Origin: Vibrio pomeroyi
Lineage (GTDB): Bacteria; Pseudomonadota; Gammaproteobacteria; Enterobacterales; Vibrionaceae
Assembly (NCBI GenBank): GCA_041879425.1
Contig: CP090854.1
Coordinates: 496,001-560,000, forward strand
Length of the DNA: 64,000 nucleotides
Direction of reading: 5' to 3'
A program made the position numbers and the translations under genes. Positions within the stretch are counted from its first letter, which is position 1. Each line of letters starts with the position of its first letter. The notes beneath the pieces were generated by a model. It saw only the letters and a program-made list of their open reading frames with translations, did no database searches and was not told where the DNA came from. Positions 11,091 to 21,720 of this stretch are shown one piece after another.

Positions 11091-11117
11091 TTGTTGTTTA
11101 CAACAATATAAGATTTC

Positions 11118-11147
11118 GAAAACCAGGTCATTGACCTGGTTTTTTTG
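11118..11147 (+). terminator. Intrinsic terminator after lpxC
   Basis: AACCAGGTC and GACCTGGTT form a near-perfect stem around ATT, followed by seven T residues. It closes the dcw-lpxC transcription unit. Confidence 0.9.
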
Positions 11148-11478
11148 TATCTATTTTCCAGATACAGTGTCGTCAACATCCGAAAGTTGACTAACAATGG
11201 GCTACAGTCTGGCTAATCCGTCAGCAATTAGAAAGAAAAGTTCCAAGCACATCAAACAAATGGGGTTATAAATGGTCGTTGGTGTGAAAATTACTTACAC
11301 TAAAGGGCATTAATTTTAACTCAAGCCTTGAAAACTCTACTCTCAAGTACAATATCAAAGATACTAGATTTATCTCAGTATCCTTGGTTAGTAACTGAAG
11401 ACTAGTTCATAGCTAGTAGAGACTGACGGCATTTAAAATAGATCGCGGACGATCTGAGAACGAAGAGATTCCAAGCAC
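11148..11478 (+). promoter_or_regulatory. secA upstream/leader region
   Basis: This 331-base region has no recognisable gene. It contains two micro-ORFs (ATG at 11197, 24 codons; ATG at 11272, 13 codons, with GGGG upstream), the stop of the first abutting the start of the second. TTGAAA (11328) and AATATC (11351) with a 17-base spacer are a weak promoter candidate. Hairpins lie at 11401-11417 (ACTAG/CTAGT) and 11440-11455 (AGATCG-CGGA-CGATCT). TTCCAAGCACAT occurs at 11241-11252 and again at 11469-11480 across the secA start codon. No SecM-like gene with a signal peptide is visible. Confidence 0.4.
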
Positions 11479-14205
11479 ATGATTACTAAGCTGCTGACAA
11501 AGGTAATTGGCAGTCGCAATGACAGAACACTGCGCCGCCTTAGAAAAATTGTAAAAGAAATTAATAACTACGAACCAACGTTTGAAGCACTTTCAGACGA
11601 AGAGCTAAAAGCAAAAACGGTTGAGTTTCGTGAGCGCTTAGATAAAGGTGAATCGTTAGACCAACTTCTACCGGAAGCATTTGCTACGGTACGTGAAGCG
11701 TCTAAGCGTGTTTACGGCATGCGTCACTTTGACGTGCAAATGATTGGTGGCATGGTTCTAAATGCTGGCCAAATTGCAGAAATGCGTACTGGTGAAGGTA
11801 AGACTCTTACAGCAACCTTACCAGCTTATCTTAACGCCCTACCTAGCAAAGGTGTTCACGTAGTAACGGTGAACGACTACCTAGCGAAGCGTGATGCGGA
11901 AACAAACCGCCCATTATTTGAATTCCTTGGTATGACGGTTGGCGTGAACGTGCCAAACATGGCTCCGCCAGAGAAAAAAGAAGCGTACCAAGCTGACATC
12001 CTGTACGGAACAAACAACGAGTTTGGTTTCGATTACCTACGTGACAACATGGCTTTCCGTGCTGAAGATCGTGTTCAACGCGAACGCTTCTTTGCTGTTG
12101 TCGATGAAGTTGACTCAATCTTAATCGATGAAGCTCGTACTCCACTTATTATCTCTGGTCCTGCTGAAGATAGCTCAGATCTTTACACGCGTATTAACAC
12201 GTTAATTCCTAACCTTGAGCGCCAAGATAAAGAAGATTCTGAAGAGTACCGTGGTGAAGGTCACTACACCATGGACGAGAAATCGAAGCAGGTTCACCTG
12301 ACTGAAAACGGTCAAGAATTTGTAGAAGAGCTAATGGTGAAAAATGGTCTGATGGAAGAGGGCGACACGCTTTACTCTCCAACAAACATCAGCCTATTGC
12401 ACCATGTTAATGCAGCGCTTCGTGCACACGTATTGTTTGAGAAGAACGTAGACTACATCGTTACTGAAGACGGCGAAGTCGTTATCGTTGATGAGCATAC
12501 TGGTCGTACAATGCCAGGTCGTCGTTGGTCTGAAGGTTTACACCAAGCTGTTGAAGCTAAAGAAGGTGTGAAGATTCAGAATGAAAACCAGACGCTAGCA
12601 TCGATTACTTTCCAAAACTTCTTCCGTCTATACGAAAAACTGTCAGGTATGACAGGTACAGCCGATACAGAAGCTTTCGAATTCCAGTCTATCTACGGCC
12701 TAGAAACTGTGGTTATCCCAACCAACAAACCTATGGTTCGCAACGATATGCCAGATGTGGTTTATCGTACTGAAGAAGACAAGTTCAATGCGATCATTGA
12801 AGACATTAAAGACCGTGTAGCTGCAGGTCAGCCATCACTGGTTGGTACAGTTTCTATCGAGAAGTCTGAGCTACTGTCTAACGCACTGAAAAAAGCAAAA
12901 ATTAAGCACAACGTTCTAAACGCCAAGTTCCACGAAATGGAAGCTGAGATCGTTGCACAAGCAGGTACGCCAAGCGCGGTAACTATCGCAACTAACATGG
13001 CCGGTCGTGGTACCGATATCGTGTTAGGTGGCAGCTGGCAGGCACAAGTTGAGAAGCTAGATAATCCAACTCAAGAGCAGATCGATAAGATCAAAGCTGA
13101 CTGGAGAGTAATCCACGATAAAGTACTTGAGTCAGGTGGTTTGCACATCATTGGTACTGAGCGTCATGAATCTCGCCGTATCGATAACCAGCTACGTGGT
13201 CGTTCTGGTCGTCAAGGTGATGCAGGTTCTTCTCGTTTCTACCTATCAATGGAAGACTCACTGCTACGTATCTTCACATCGGATCGTATGGCAGGCCTTA
13301 TCCAAAGTGGTATGGACGAAGGCGAAGCGATCGAATCTAAGATGCTTTCTCGCTCAATTGAAAAAGCACAACGTAAAGTTGAAGGTCGTAACTTCGATAT
13401 TCGTAAGCAGCTTCTTGAGTACGATGATGTAGCCAATGACCAACGTAAAGTGGTTTATGAACTGCGTGACGAACTGATGAGTTCTGACGACATCAGCGAA
13501 ATGATCGAACACAACCGTGAAGACGTGTTTACTTCGGTTATCGATGAGTACATTGCTCCTCAATCGCTTGAAGATATGTGGGATATCGCAGGTCTGCAAG
13601 ATCGCCTGAAGAACGACTTCGATCTAGAGTTCGATATTCAAGGTTGGTTGGACGAAGACGACAAGCTTTACGAAGAAGCACTGCGTGAACGTATCCTAGG
13701 TATGGCAGTTGATTCGTACAAACAGAAAGAAGAAGTGGTTGGTGCTCAAGTACTACGTAACTTCGAGAAATCTGTAATGCTACAAACGCTAGATGGCCTT
13801 TGGAAAGAGCACTTGGCTGCGATGGATCATCTTCGTCAAGGTATCCACCTGCGTGGTTACGCTCAGAAGAACCCAAAACAAGAGTACAAGCGCGAGTCGT
13901 TTGAACTGTTTGAAGGTCTACTAGAAGTGCTGAAATCAGATGTTATTACCATTCTTTCTAAAGTTCGCGTTCAGCAACAAGAAGAAGTAGAAAAGATGGA
14001 AGCTCAACGTCAAGCTCAAGCTGAAGAAGCGGCGCGTCGTGCACAAGCACAACACGCAACAGCTGAAAATCAGTTGGGTGATGATGAAGCTGAGCCAGCA
14101 TCTCCACAAACGGTAGTACGTGATGAGCGTAAAGTGGGTCGTAACGAACCATGCCCATGTGGAAGTGGTAAAAAATACAAACAGTGTCACGGTAAAATTG
14201 ACTAA
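11479..14205 (+). CDS. secA: Preprotein translocase subunit SecA
   Basis: SecA is the ATPase motor that drives unfolded preproteins through SecYEG. The 908 residues match the usual length. Visible elements are Walker A MRTGEGKT (residues 102-109), Walker [15 protein letters not shown] (near 209), the preprotein cross-linking domain, the second nucleotide-binding fold with [10 protein letters not shown] (near 508) and GRSGRQGD, the helical scaffold, and a C-terminal zinc-binding tail [13 protein letters not shown] that contacts SecB. A Gln/Glu/Ala-rich linker precedes the tail. Translation starts at ATG 11479 behind AAGAGA. The gene stands alone with its own leader and terminator. Confidence 0.99.
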   Translation: MITKLLTKVIGSRNDRTLRRLRKIVKEINNYEPTFEALSDEELKAKTVEFRERLDKGESLDQLLPEAFATVREASKRVYGMRHFDVQMIGGMVLNAGQIAEMRTGEGKTLTATLPAYLNALPSKGVHVVTVNDYLAKRDAETNRPLFEFLGMTVGVNVPNMAPPEKKEAYQADILYGTNNEFGFDYLRDNMAFRAEDRVQRERFFAVVDEVDSILIDEARTPLIISGPAEDSSDLYTRINTLIPNLERQDKEDSEEYRGEGHYTMDEKSKQVHLTENGQEFVEELMVKNGLMEEGDTLYSPTNISLLHHVNAALRAHVLFEKNVDYIVTEDGEVVIVDEHTGRTMPGRRWSEGLHQAVEAKEGVKIQNENQTLASITFQNFFRLYEKLSGMTGTADTEAFEFQSIYGLETVVIPTNKPMVRNDMPDVVYRTEEDKFNAIIEDIKDRVAAGQPSLVGTVSIEKSELLSNALKKAKIKHNVLNAKFHEMEAEIVAQAGTPSAVTIATNMAGRGTDIVLGGSWQAQVEKLDNPTQEQIDKIKADWRVIHDKVLESGGLHIIGTERHESRRIDNQLRGRSGRQGDAGSSRFYLSMEDSLLRIFTSDRMAGLIQSGMDEGEAIESKMLSRSIEKAQRKVEGRNFDIRKQLLEYDDVANDQRKVVYELRDELMSSDDISEMIEHNREDVFTSVIDEYIAPQSLEDMWDIAGLQDRLKNDFDLEFDIQGWLDEDDKLYEEALRERILGMAVDSYKQKEEVVGAQVLRNFEKSVMLQTLDGLWKEHLAAMDHLRQGIHLRGYAQKNPKQEYKRESFELFEGLLEVLKSDVITILSKVRVQQQEEVEKMEAQRQAQAEEAARRAQAQHATAENQLGDDEAEPASPQTVVRDERKVGRNEPCPCGSGKKYKQCHGKID

Positions 14206-14230
14206 TGCTTTGCTGTAATGGCTGATAACT

Positions 14231-14272
14231 TCGTCGGCGATGCTCATTTACACTTGTAAACTCCGCGTCGCC
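14231..14272. repeat. Palindromic intergenic element after secA
   Basis: The segment contains the 14-bp palindrome TTTACA-CT-TGTAAA (14247-14260) inside a wider pair GGCGA (14236-14240) / TCGCC (14268-14272). It follows secA by 25 bases and precedes the terminator. It looks like a dispersed palindromic repeat of the REP kind, but no second copy lies in this window, so that is inference. Confidence 0.4.
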
Positions 14273-14317
14273 TCCTCGTTCTCAACCAATACAGCTTTGC
14301 CTTAATATAGTTTTGAT

Positions 14318-14345
14318 AAAAAGAGTCGCTTAGGCGGCTCTTTTT
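14318..14345 (+). terminator. Intrinsic terminator after secA
   Basis: AAAAGAGTCGC and GCGGCTCTTTTT pair around a TTAG loop with one G-T pair, followed by a T-run. It lies 113 bases after secA. Confidence 0.85.
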
Positions 14346-14385
14346 GTATGTAAATTTCATGGCTTACTTTGTTATGCAAGGAAGT

Positions 14386-14491
14386 CGTCATTCCCTATAG
14401 CGAGGAACGAGCGTAGTAGGGAATCTCGTTTAGTTAGGCTCACGTTGTTTTAGGTCCCCAACTCAGTCGTTCCTCCTTCTTGAGGATGACG
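14386..14491. repeat. 106-bp inverted-repeat (MITE/REP-like) element
   Basis: The element begins CGTCATTCCC and ends GGATGACG, giving imperfect terminal inverted repeats. Inside, GAGGAACGA (14402-14410) pairs with TCGTTCCTC (14467-14475), TTCCCTA (14391-14397) with TAGGGAA (14417-14423), and TCCTC with GAGGA near the right end. No open reading frame fills it. It sits between the secA terminator and mutT. The nested symmetry is typical of small non-autonomous elements or intergenic repeat sequences; copy number elsewhere is unknown from this window. Confidence 0.6.
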
Positions 14492-14539
14492 TATTCAGGG
14501 ACTATGTGAGTTAAGCGTTTTATTAAGGAACACCAACAC

Positions 14540-14938
14540 ATGAAAAGAATCCATATTGTAGCGGGCATTATCTTTAACCAAGATAAGTCACAGGTATTTA
14601 TTACTAAGCGCCCAGACGACAAACACAAGGGCGGTTTTTGGGAGTTCCCTGGCGGCAAGGTTGAAGCGGGCGAAACCATTGAACAAGCGATGACTCGTGA
14701 GTTGGATGAAGAGATTGGCATTAAAGTGACTGAGCAGTCTCTGTTTGAGCACCTTGAGTTTGATTACACGGACAAGTCGCTTAAGTTCGACTTCATCCTT
14801 GTGACCGACTTTGAACAGCAACCTTATGGCAAAGAAGGTCAGCAAGGTGAATGGGTAAGTCTTGAATTATTGAATCAATACGCCTTCCCAGAAGCAAATG
14901 TGCCAATTTTAGAGCGAGTGGTAAAAGAGTTTTCGTAA
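14540..14938 (+). CDS. mutT: 8-oxo-dGTP diphosphatase MutT
   Basis: MutT removes 8-oxo-dGTP from the nucleotide pool and so prevents A-to-C transversions. The 132-residue protein is one Nudix domain with an intact Nudix box from about residue 37 to 60 (GGKVEAGET, then RELDEEIGI), fitting G-x5-E-x7-RE-x2-EE-x-G. The opening IHIVAGIIF and FWEFPGG are typical of bacterial MutT. The ATG at 14540 has AAGGAA nine bases upstream. Its place downstream of secA is the same as in E. coli. Other Nudix specificities cannot be excluded from sequence alone. Confidence 0.93.
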   Translation: MKRIHIVAGIIFNQDKSQVFITKRPDDKHKGGFWEFPGGKVEAGETIEQAMTRELDEEIGIKVTEQSLFEHLEFDYTDKSLKFDFILVTDFEQQPYGKEGQQGEWVSLELLNQYAFPEANVPILERVVKEFS

Positions 14939-15009
14939 TTGCTAGCCTGAGTTTGAGATTGTTGTTAGTTTAAAGAGATTAATCGAATGAACGTTGCTAC
15001 GAGAGATAA

Positions 15010-15855
<846 letters not shown>

Positions 15856-15867
15856 ATAGATATTTAT

Positions 15868-15897
15868 GCGCTGGCAATTGCCGGCGCTTTCTTTATT
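15868..15897 (+). terminator. Intrinsic terminator after dapB
   Basis: GCGCTGGCAATTGCCGGCGC (15868-15887) is a near-perfect palindrome followed by TTTCTTTATTT. It separates dapB from the carAB control region. Confidence 0.85.
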
Positions 15898-16223
15898 TGG
15901 TACATTTTTCTTCGTAATAGCCCTTTTACAAACCTCCCTCTAGTTTCTTTTTATCGTCGATTTTCTCTTATTTAACTGTGCTTTTTGCTGCTTATGGTGT
16001 GGTTTTTGTTTTAGGTCTTTAAATTCCTCTCTTTTCTCTTTGTATTTATCGATTGCGTTTTGTTGCTGATATTTTTATCACTCTATGGTTGGCTAAAATG
16101 AGGGGTGAAAATTAGAAAATCGTAATATTCGGCCGAAATGAGCATGAAAGTTAAACTTTTGAAGCTTTGATGGCGTAAATTGAATTAGTCCTTACAAATG
16201 TTTAATTTCTTTTGCGTTAAATG
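15898..16223 (+). promoter_or_regulatory. AT-rich carAB upstream control region
   Basis: About 325 bases without a gene, rich in T-tracts. In E. coli the corresponding region binds IHF, PepA, PurR and PyrH for pyrimidine and purine control of carAB. No specific site could be assigned by eye here. The position and composition fit such a long regulatory region. Confidence 0.4.
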
Positions 16224-16252
16224 TTGACACGTATCACGCACATCACTAAAAT
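16224..16252 (+). promoter_or_regulatory. carAB promoter (P1-like)
   Basis: A perfect TTGACA (16224-16229), 17-base spacer and TAAAAT (16247-16252) form a strong sigma-70 promoter about 107 bases before carA. It corresponds in place to the upstream P1 promoter of E. coli carAB, the pyrimidine-controlled one. Confidence 0.8.
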
Positions 16253-16295
16253 ACCGCCAATTTGTCTAATTTCCATAAACACGCAGTTTCTGGTG

Positions 16296-16349
16296 TTGCA
16301 GGAAGGTAGATTTGCAAATTAAATCAATTTTAATGCATTTTTATTTCTG
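16296..16349 (+). promoter_or_regulatory. Tandem ARG boxes with candidate carAB P2
   Basis: TGCAAATTAAATCA (16313-16326) and TGCATTTTTATTTC (16334-16347) each resemble the core TGAAT-WWWW-ATTCA of the ArgR operator, and their centres are exactly 21 bases apart, the spacing of paired ARG boxes. TTGCAG (16296) and TTAAAT (16319) with 17 bases between form a possible second promoter that overlaps the first box, as E. coli P2 does. The second box ends just before the GGAGG ribosome binding site. ArgR repression by arginine is the inference. Confidence 0.65.
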
Positions 16350-16358
16350 GAGGTTGTC

Positions 16359-17498
16359 TTGAAGAAGTCAGCACTACTCGTCCTAGAAGATGGGACAGTA
16401 TTTCACGGTGAATCCATTGGCGCTGTAGGTTCTGCAGTTGGTGAAGTCGTTTTTAATACCTCGATGACGGGGTACCAAGAAATCCTCACTGATCCTTCCT
16501 ATTCTCAACAAATCGTTACCCTTACTTACCCTCACATTGGCAATACCGGAACCAATTCCGAAGACGAAGAATCTTCTTCAATCCACGCTCAAGGCCTTGT
16601 GATTCGCGATCTCCCTCTAATCGCTTCTAACTTCCGTAATGAACAATCCCTTTCTGATTACCTTAAGTCGCAAAACGTTGTTGGTATCGCTGATATCGAT
16701 ACTCGTAAGCTGACGCGTATTCTTCGTGAAAAAGGCGCACAGAACGGTTGCATCGTAGCGGGTAACAACCTAGACGAAGCTTTGGCTCTAGCTAAAGCAA
16801 AAGAATTCCCTGGCCTGAAAGGTATGGACCTTGCGAAAGAAGTTACAACAAAAGAAGCGTATCAATGGAAACAAGGTTCGTGGACGCTTACGGGTGGACT
16901 TCCTGAAGCGAAAGCAGACTCTGAATTGCCATACCACGTTGTTGCTTATGACTTCGGTGCAAAACGAAACATCCTACGAATGCTTGTTGACCGCGGCTGC
17001 CGCCTAACGGTTGTTCCAGCTGAAACTTCTGCTGAAGAAGTACTAGCTCTGAACCCAGACGGTGTTTTCCTTTCAAATGGCCCTGGTGACCCAGAACCAT
17101 GTACTTACGCAATTGAAGCGACAAAAGTGTTCCTAGAAAAAGGCTTACCAATCTTCGGTATCTGTCTAGGTCACCAGATTCTTGCTCTTGCGTCAGGCGC
17201 TAAGACAGTGAAGATGAAGTTTGGTCACCACGGTGCAAACCACCCGGTTAAAGATTTAGATCGTGATGTTGTGATGATTACTTCGCAAAACCACGGCTTT
17301 GCTGCTGACGAAGAAACCCTTCCAGAGACACTACGTGCAACGCACAAATCACTATTTGATGGTTCTCTACAAGGTATTCACCGTACAGAAAAACCAGCAT
17401 TCAGCTTCCAAGGTCACCCTGAAGCAAGCCCAGGTCCAGAAGACGCAGCGCCGTTATTCGACCACTTTATTGAACTAATCAAACAGCACACAGCGTAA
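16359..17498 (+). CDS. carA: Carbamoyl-phosphate synthase small subunit
   Basis: CarA is the glutaminase subunit that supplies ammonia to CarB for carbamoyl phosphate, used for arginine and pyrimidines. The 379 residues comprise an N-terminal CPSase small domain ([11 protein letters not shown]...) and a class I glutamine amidotransferase domain with nucleophile Cys269 in GICLGHQ and the His-Glu pair in [11 protein letters not shown]. Translation begins at TTG 16359 behind CTGGAGG five bases upstream; the E. coli carA start is also UUG, and the alignment begins at this point. It is followed after 16 bases by carB. Confidence 0.98.
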   Translation: MKKSALLVLEDGTVFHGESIGAVGSAVGEVVFNTSMTGYQEILTDPSYSQQIVTLTYPHIGNTGTNSEDEESSSIHAQGLVIRDLPLIASNFRNEQSLSDYLKSQNVVGIADIDTRKLTRILREKGAQNGCIVAGNNLDEALALAKAKEFPGLKGMDLAKEVTTKEAYQWKQGSWTLTGGLPEAKADSELPYHVVAYDFGAKRNILRMLVDRGCRLTVVPAETSAEEVLALNPDGVFLSNGPGDPEPCTYAIEATKVFLEKGLPIFGICLGHQILALASGAKTVKMKFGHHGANHPVKDLDRDVVMITSQNHGFAADEETLPETLRATHKSLFDGSLQGIHRTEKPAFSFQGHPEASPGPEDAAPLFDHFIELIKQHTA

Positions 17499-17514
17499 TT
17501 CGGAGTAGTAGACA

Positions 17515-20500
17515 ATGCCAAAACGTACTGACATTAAAAGTATTCTTATTCTAGGTGCTGGCCCGATCGTTATCGGCCAAGCATGTGAGTTCGATTACTC
17601 TGGTGCTCAAGCTTGTAAAGCGCTTCGCGAAGAAGGTTACCGAGTTATTCTTGTAAACTCGAACCCAGCGACAATCATGACTGACCCAGATATGGCCGAT
17701 GCAACTTACATCGAACCTATCCAATGGGAAGTTGTGCGTAACATCATCGCTAAAGAGAAGCCTGATGCAGTTCTACCTACTATGGGTGGTCAAACTGCAT
17801 TGAACTGTGCTCTAGACTTAGAAAAGCACGGCGTTCTTGAAGAGTTCGGTGTTGAAATGATTGGTGCAACGGCTGACGCTATCGATAAAGCAGAAGACCG
17901 TTCACGCTTCGATAAAGCAATGAAAGCAATTGGCCTTGAGTGTCCAACTGCTGATACAGCGAAAACGATGGAAGAAGCTTACAAAGTTTTAGACATGGTT
18001 GGCTTCCCTTGTATCATTCGTCCATCGTTCACGATGGGTGGTACTGGTGGCGGTATCGCTTACAACAAAGAAGAATTTGAAGAAATCTGTCGTCGTGGTT
18101 TGGACCTATCTCCAACAAACGAACTTCTTATCGATGAATCACTTATCGGTTGGAAAGAGTACGAGATGGAAGTGGTTCGTGACAAAAACGACAACTGCAT
18201 CATCGTATGTGCGATTGAAAACTTCGACCCAATGGGTATTCACACAGGTGACTCAATCACTGTGGCTCCAGCTCAAACGCTGACAGACAAAGAATACCAA
18301 CTAATGCGTAACGCTTCTCTAGCTGTATTGCGTGAGATTGGTGTTGAGACAGGTGGTTCAAACGTACAGTTTGGTATCAACCCGAAAGATGGCCGTATGG
18401 TTATCATCGAGATGAACCCACGTGTATCTCGCTCTTCTGCACTAGCATCTAAAGCAACAGGTTTCCCAATCGCTAAGATTGCAGCGAAACTGGCTGTTGG
18501 CTTCACGCTAGACGAGCTAATGAATGACATCACTGGCGGCGCAACGCCAGCATCATTCGAACCAACAATCGACTACGTAGTAACTAAGATTCCTCGTTTT
18601 AACTTCGAGAAATTTGCAGGTGCTAACGACCGTCTAACGACGCAAATGAAGTCTGTTGGTGAAGTTATGGCTATCGGCCGTAACCAACAAGAATCTCTAC
18701 AAAAAGCACTTCGCGGCCTAGAAGTTGGCGCGACTGGTTTTGACGAAATGGTAGACCTAGACGCACCTGATGCTCTAACGACTATCCGTCACGAACTGAA
18801 AGAAGCTGGCGCAGAGCGTATTTGGTACATCGCTGACGCATTCCGTGCTGGTATGTCGGTAGATGGTGTATTCAACCTAACGCAAATCGACCGTTGGTTC
18901 CTAGTTCAAATCGAAGACATCGTTAAGCTAGAGCAAGAACTGAAAGCGAAAGGCTTTGCTGGTCTGAACAAAGACGAGCTAAACAAACTTAAGCGTAAAG
19001 GTTTTGCAGATGCTCGCCTATCTAAGATTCTAGGTGTAGCGGAAAGCGAAATCCGTCGTCTACGTGACCAATACGATATCCACCCAGTGTACAAGCGTGT
19101 AGATACGTGTGCGGCTGAGTTCTCTTCTGATACGGCTTACATGTACTCATCTTACGATGACGAGTGTGAAGCAAACCCAACAGACAAAGACAAGATCATG
19201 ATTCTAGGCGGCGGTCCAAACCGTATCGGCCAAGGTATTGAATTTGACTACTGTTGTGTACACGCATCACTAGCACTACGTGAAGATGGCTACGAAACAA
19301 TCATGGTTAACTGTAACCCTGAGACTGTTTCTACAGACTACGATACATCTGACCGTCTGTACTTCGAACCAGTAACTCTGGAAGACGTACTAGCAATCGC
19401 TCGCGTTGAGAAGCCAAAAGGCGTTATCGTTCAGTACGGTGGTCAAACACCACTTAAACTGGCTCGTGCTCTTGAAGCTGCTGGCGTACCAATCATCGGT
19501 ACTAGCCCAGACGCAATCGACCGTGCAGAAGACCGTGAGCGTTTCCAAGTTGCTGTAGACCGTCTAGGCCTACTTCAACCAGAAAACGCAACAGTAACAA
19601 CAATGGAGCAAGCGGTTGAGAAATCTCGCGAAATCGGCTTCCCACTTGTTGTACGTCCTTCTTACGTACTTGGTGGTCGTGCGATGGAAATCGTATACGA
19701 CGAGCAAGATTTACGTCGCTACTTCAACGAAGCAGTTAGCGTATCAAACGAATCTCCAGTACTACTTGATAGCTTCCTAGACGACGCTGTTGAAGTAGAC
19801 GTAGATGCGATTTGTGACGGTGAGCGCGTTGTTATCGGCGGTATCATGGAGCATATCGAGCAAGCGGGTGTTCACTCAGGTGACTCAGCATGCTCTCTTC
19901 CTGCATACACGCTAAGCCAAGAAATCCAAGACGTAATGCGCGAGCAAGTTGAAAAGCTAGCGTTCGAGTTGGGTGTTCGTGGTCTGATGAACACGCAGTT
20001 TGCTGTTAAGAACAATGAAGTGTACCTAATCGAGGTTAACCCTCGTGCAGCACGTACGGTTCCATTCGTATCTAAAGCAACTGGCGCGCCAATTGCTAAG
20101 ATTGCAGCTCGTGTAATGGCGGGTCAATCGCTAGAGTCTCAAGGCTTTACGAAAGAAATCATCCCACCTTACTACTCAGTGAAAGAAGTTGTACTTCCAT
20201 TCAACAAGTTCCCTGGTGTTGACCCACTGTTAGGCCCAGAAATGCGCTCTACTGGTGAAGTTATGGGTGTTGGTGCGACGTTCGCAGAAGCATACTCTAA
20301 AGCTGAATTGGGTTGTGGTAACATCTACCCAGAAGGCGGCCGTGCACTTCTTTCTGTTCGCGAAGGCGACAAAGAACGTGTTGTTGACCTAGCATCTAAG
20401 CTATCTAAGCTTGGTTACCAGCTAGACGCAACACACGGTACAGCGGTTATCCTTGGCGAAGCGGGTATCAACCCACGTCTAGTAAACAAGGTACACGAAG

Positions 20501-20745
20501 GTCGTCCTCACATTCTTGACCGTATCAAGAACAACGAGTACACGTACATCGTGAACACAGCGGCTGGTCGTCAAGCGATTGAAGATTCTAAAGTACTTCG
20601 TCGTGGCGCATTGGCTGAGAAAGTTAACTACACGACTACGCTAAACGCTGCATTCGCGACTTGTATGGCGCACACTGCAGACGCGAAGACGTCAGTAACT
20701 TCAGTTCAAGAACTGCACGCACAAGTTAAAGCTTCTCAAGCTTAA
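17515..20745 (+). CDS. carB: Carbamoyl-phosphate synthase large subunit
   Basis: CarB makes carbamoyl phosphate from bicarbonate, ammonia and two ATP. The 1076 residues contain two homologous halves, each with an ATP-grasp fold: [20 protein letters not shown] near the N-terminus and [18 protein letters not shown] near residue 564. Between them is the oligomerisation domain, and the last 130 residues or so form the MGS-like allosteric domain that binds UMP, IMP and ornithine (family knowledge). Acid metal ligands appear in [18 protein letters not shown] and [18 protein letters not shown]. The start has GGAG upstream. A clear terminator follows. Confidence 0.99.
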   Translation: MPKRTDIKSILILGAGPIVIGQACEFDYSGAQACKALREEGYRVILVNSNPATIMTDPDMADATYIEPIQWEVVRNIIAKEKPDAVLPTMGGQTALNCALDLEKHGVLEEFGVEMIGATADAIDKAEDRSRFDKAMKAIGLECPTADTAKTMEEAYKVLDMVGFPCIIRPSFTMGGTGGGIAYNKEEFEEICRRGLDLSPTNELLIDESLIGWKEYEMEVVRDKNDNCIIVCAIENFDPMGIHTGDSITVAPAQTLTDKEYQLMRNASLAVLREIGVETGGSNVQFGINPKDGRMVIIEMNPRVSRSSALASKATGFPIAKIAAKLAVGFTLDELMNDITGGATPASFEPTIDYVVTKIPRFNFEKFAGANDRLTTQMKSVGEVMAIGRNQQESLQKALRGLEVGATGFDEMVDLDAPDALTTIRHELKEAGAERIWYIADAFRAGMSVDGVFNLTQIDRWFLVQIEDIVKLEQELKAKGFAGLNKDELNKLKRKGFADARLSKILGVAESEIRRLRDQYDIHPVYKRVDTCAAEFSSDTAYMYSSYDDECEANPTDKDKIMILGGGPNRIGQGIEFDYCCVHASLALREDGYETIMVNCNPETVSTDYDTSDRLYFEPVTLEDVLAIARVEKPKGVIVQYGGQTPLKLARALEAAGVPIIGTSPDAIDRAEDRERFQVAVDRLGLLQPENATVTTMEQAVEKSREIGFPLVVRPSYVLGGRAMEIVYDEQDLRRYFNEAVSVSNESPVLLDSFLDDAVEVDVDAICDGERVVIGGIMEHIEQAGVHSGDSACSLPAYTLSQEIQDVMREQVEKLAFELGVRGLMNTQFAVKNNEVYLIEVNPRAARTVPFVSKATGAPIAKIAARVMAGQSLESQGFTKEIIPPYYSVKEVVLPFNKFPGVDPLLGPEMRSTGEVMGVGATFAEAYSKAELGCGNIYPEGGRALLSVREGDKERVVDLASKLSKLGYQLDATHGTAVILGEAGINPRLVNKVHEGRPHILDRIKNNEYTYIVNTAAGRQAIEDSKVLRRGALAEKVNYTTTLNAAFATCMAHTADAKTSVTSVQELHAQVKASQA

Positions 20746-20785
20746 TCGCCTAAAGTGTATCGCTGTTAAGCGGATATAAATGCTC

Positions 20786-20814
20786 AAAGCCCACTCTTCG
20801 GAGTGGGCTTTTTT
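20786..20814 (+). terminator. Intrinsic terminator after carB
   Basis: AAAGCCCACTC-TTCG-GAGTGGGCTTTTTT: a stable TTCG tetraloop hairpin followed by a T-run, closing carAB. Confidence 0.93.
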
Positions 20815-20940
20815 AAGCCTGTTATCTAGCATGAGTTAAATGATGAAAATCAGGAATAGGTTAAAATCTTGTGTTTCGTTGTTGTTCGTTTGCTCAGGGT
20901 GGTAACTTGTCGCTACACGAGAATTTAAGGCGTTGGGTAT

Positions 20941-21720
20941 ATGGAAATCACTCTGGAAATATTGGCTATCTTGTTTGTTGTTGCAACGGCAGCAGGCTTT
21001 ATTGATGCAATGGCTGGCGGCGGTGGGTTGTTGACTCTACCTGCATTGCTCGCGGCTGGAGTGCCACCAACGCAAGCACTGGCCACTAATAAACTCCAAA
21101 GCTCATTTGGCAGCTTCTCAGCGAGTTGGTACTTCGTACGTAACGGTATCGTTAGTATTCAGGAAATGCGCCTCGCTATCTTTTGTACTTTTATCGGTTC
21201 GGCTATTGGTGCAGAGTTAGTTCAATACATCGATGCGAGTCTTCTGACCAGTGTGATTCCACTGCTGCTTATCGCTATCTCTCTTTATTTCCTGTTAGCA
21301 CCACAAACCAGAACCTCTGAAGGCAAACAAAAGATCTCCGAAGCGATGTTTGCGCTATGTGTGGGCGGCGGTGTTGGTTTCTATGACGGTTTCTTTGGCC
21401 CAGGTACAGGCTCAATCTTCACGGTTTGTTTTGTAGCGATTGGTCATTTCTCATTAGTCGATGCTACGGCGCGAACTAAAGTATTGAATTTCACCTCGAA
21501 CATCGCTGCACTGATTTTCTTTATTTTGGCTGGCTTGCCTATTTGGGAGTTAGGATTAGTGATGGCGGTTGGTGGTTTTATGGGGGCTCAGCTTGGCGCC
21601 AAAGTCGTGGTGACAAAAGGGCAGAAATGGATTCGCCCCCTTGTTATCGTCATGTCGATGCTGATGGCTTCTAAACTGCTTTGGGAACAGCATCAACAAT
21701 GGATTCTATCAGTATTTTAA
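20941..21720 (+). CDS. yfcA: TSUP (TauE/SafE) family transporter, YfcA-like
   Basis: An inner-membrane protein of 259 residues with about eight hydrophobic segments. It matches the E. coli YfcA type of the TSUP family (formerly DUF81), whose members export or import sulfur-containing organic anions; the substrate of this subgroup is unknown. Family motifs are AGFIDAMAGGGGLLTLPAL (residues about 18-36), ALATNKLQSSFG and the second-repeat GFYDGFFGPGTGS (about 145-157). The final 50 bases overlap the end of the convergent LysR gene. The symbol follows E. coli by similarity only. Confidence 0.85.
   Translation: MEITLEILAILFVVATAAGFIDAMAGGGGLLTLPALLAAGVPPTQALATNKLQSSFGSFSASWYFVRNGIVSIQEMRLAIFCTFIGSAIGAELVQYIDASLLTSVIPLLLIAISLYFLLAPQTRTSEGKQKISEAMFALCVGGGVGFYDGFFGPGTGSIFTVCFVAIGHFSLVDATARTKVLNFTSNIAALIFFILAGLPIWELGLVMAVGGFMGAQLGAKVVVTKGQKWIRPLVIVMSMLMASKLLWEQHQQWILSVF

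Noticed and set aside
11197..11271. Micro-ORF before secA as a SecM analogue
   Set aside because: Only 24 codons, no signal sequence and no arrest-like motif; kept only as part of the leader description.
13936..14247. 103-codon minus-strand ORF opposite the end of secA
   Set aside because: It mirrors the Gln/Glu-rich tail of secA and gives a Phe/Leu-rich artefact.
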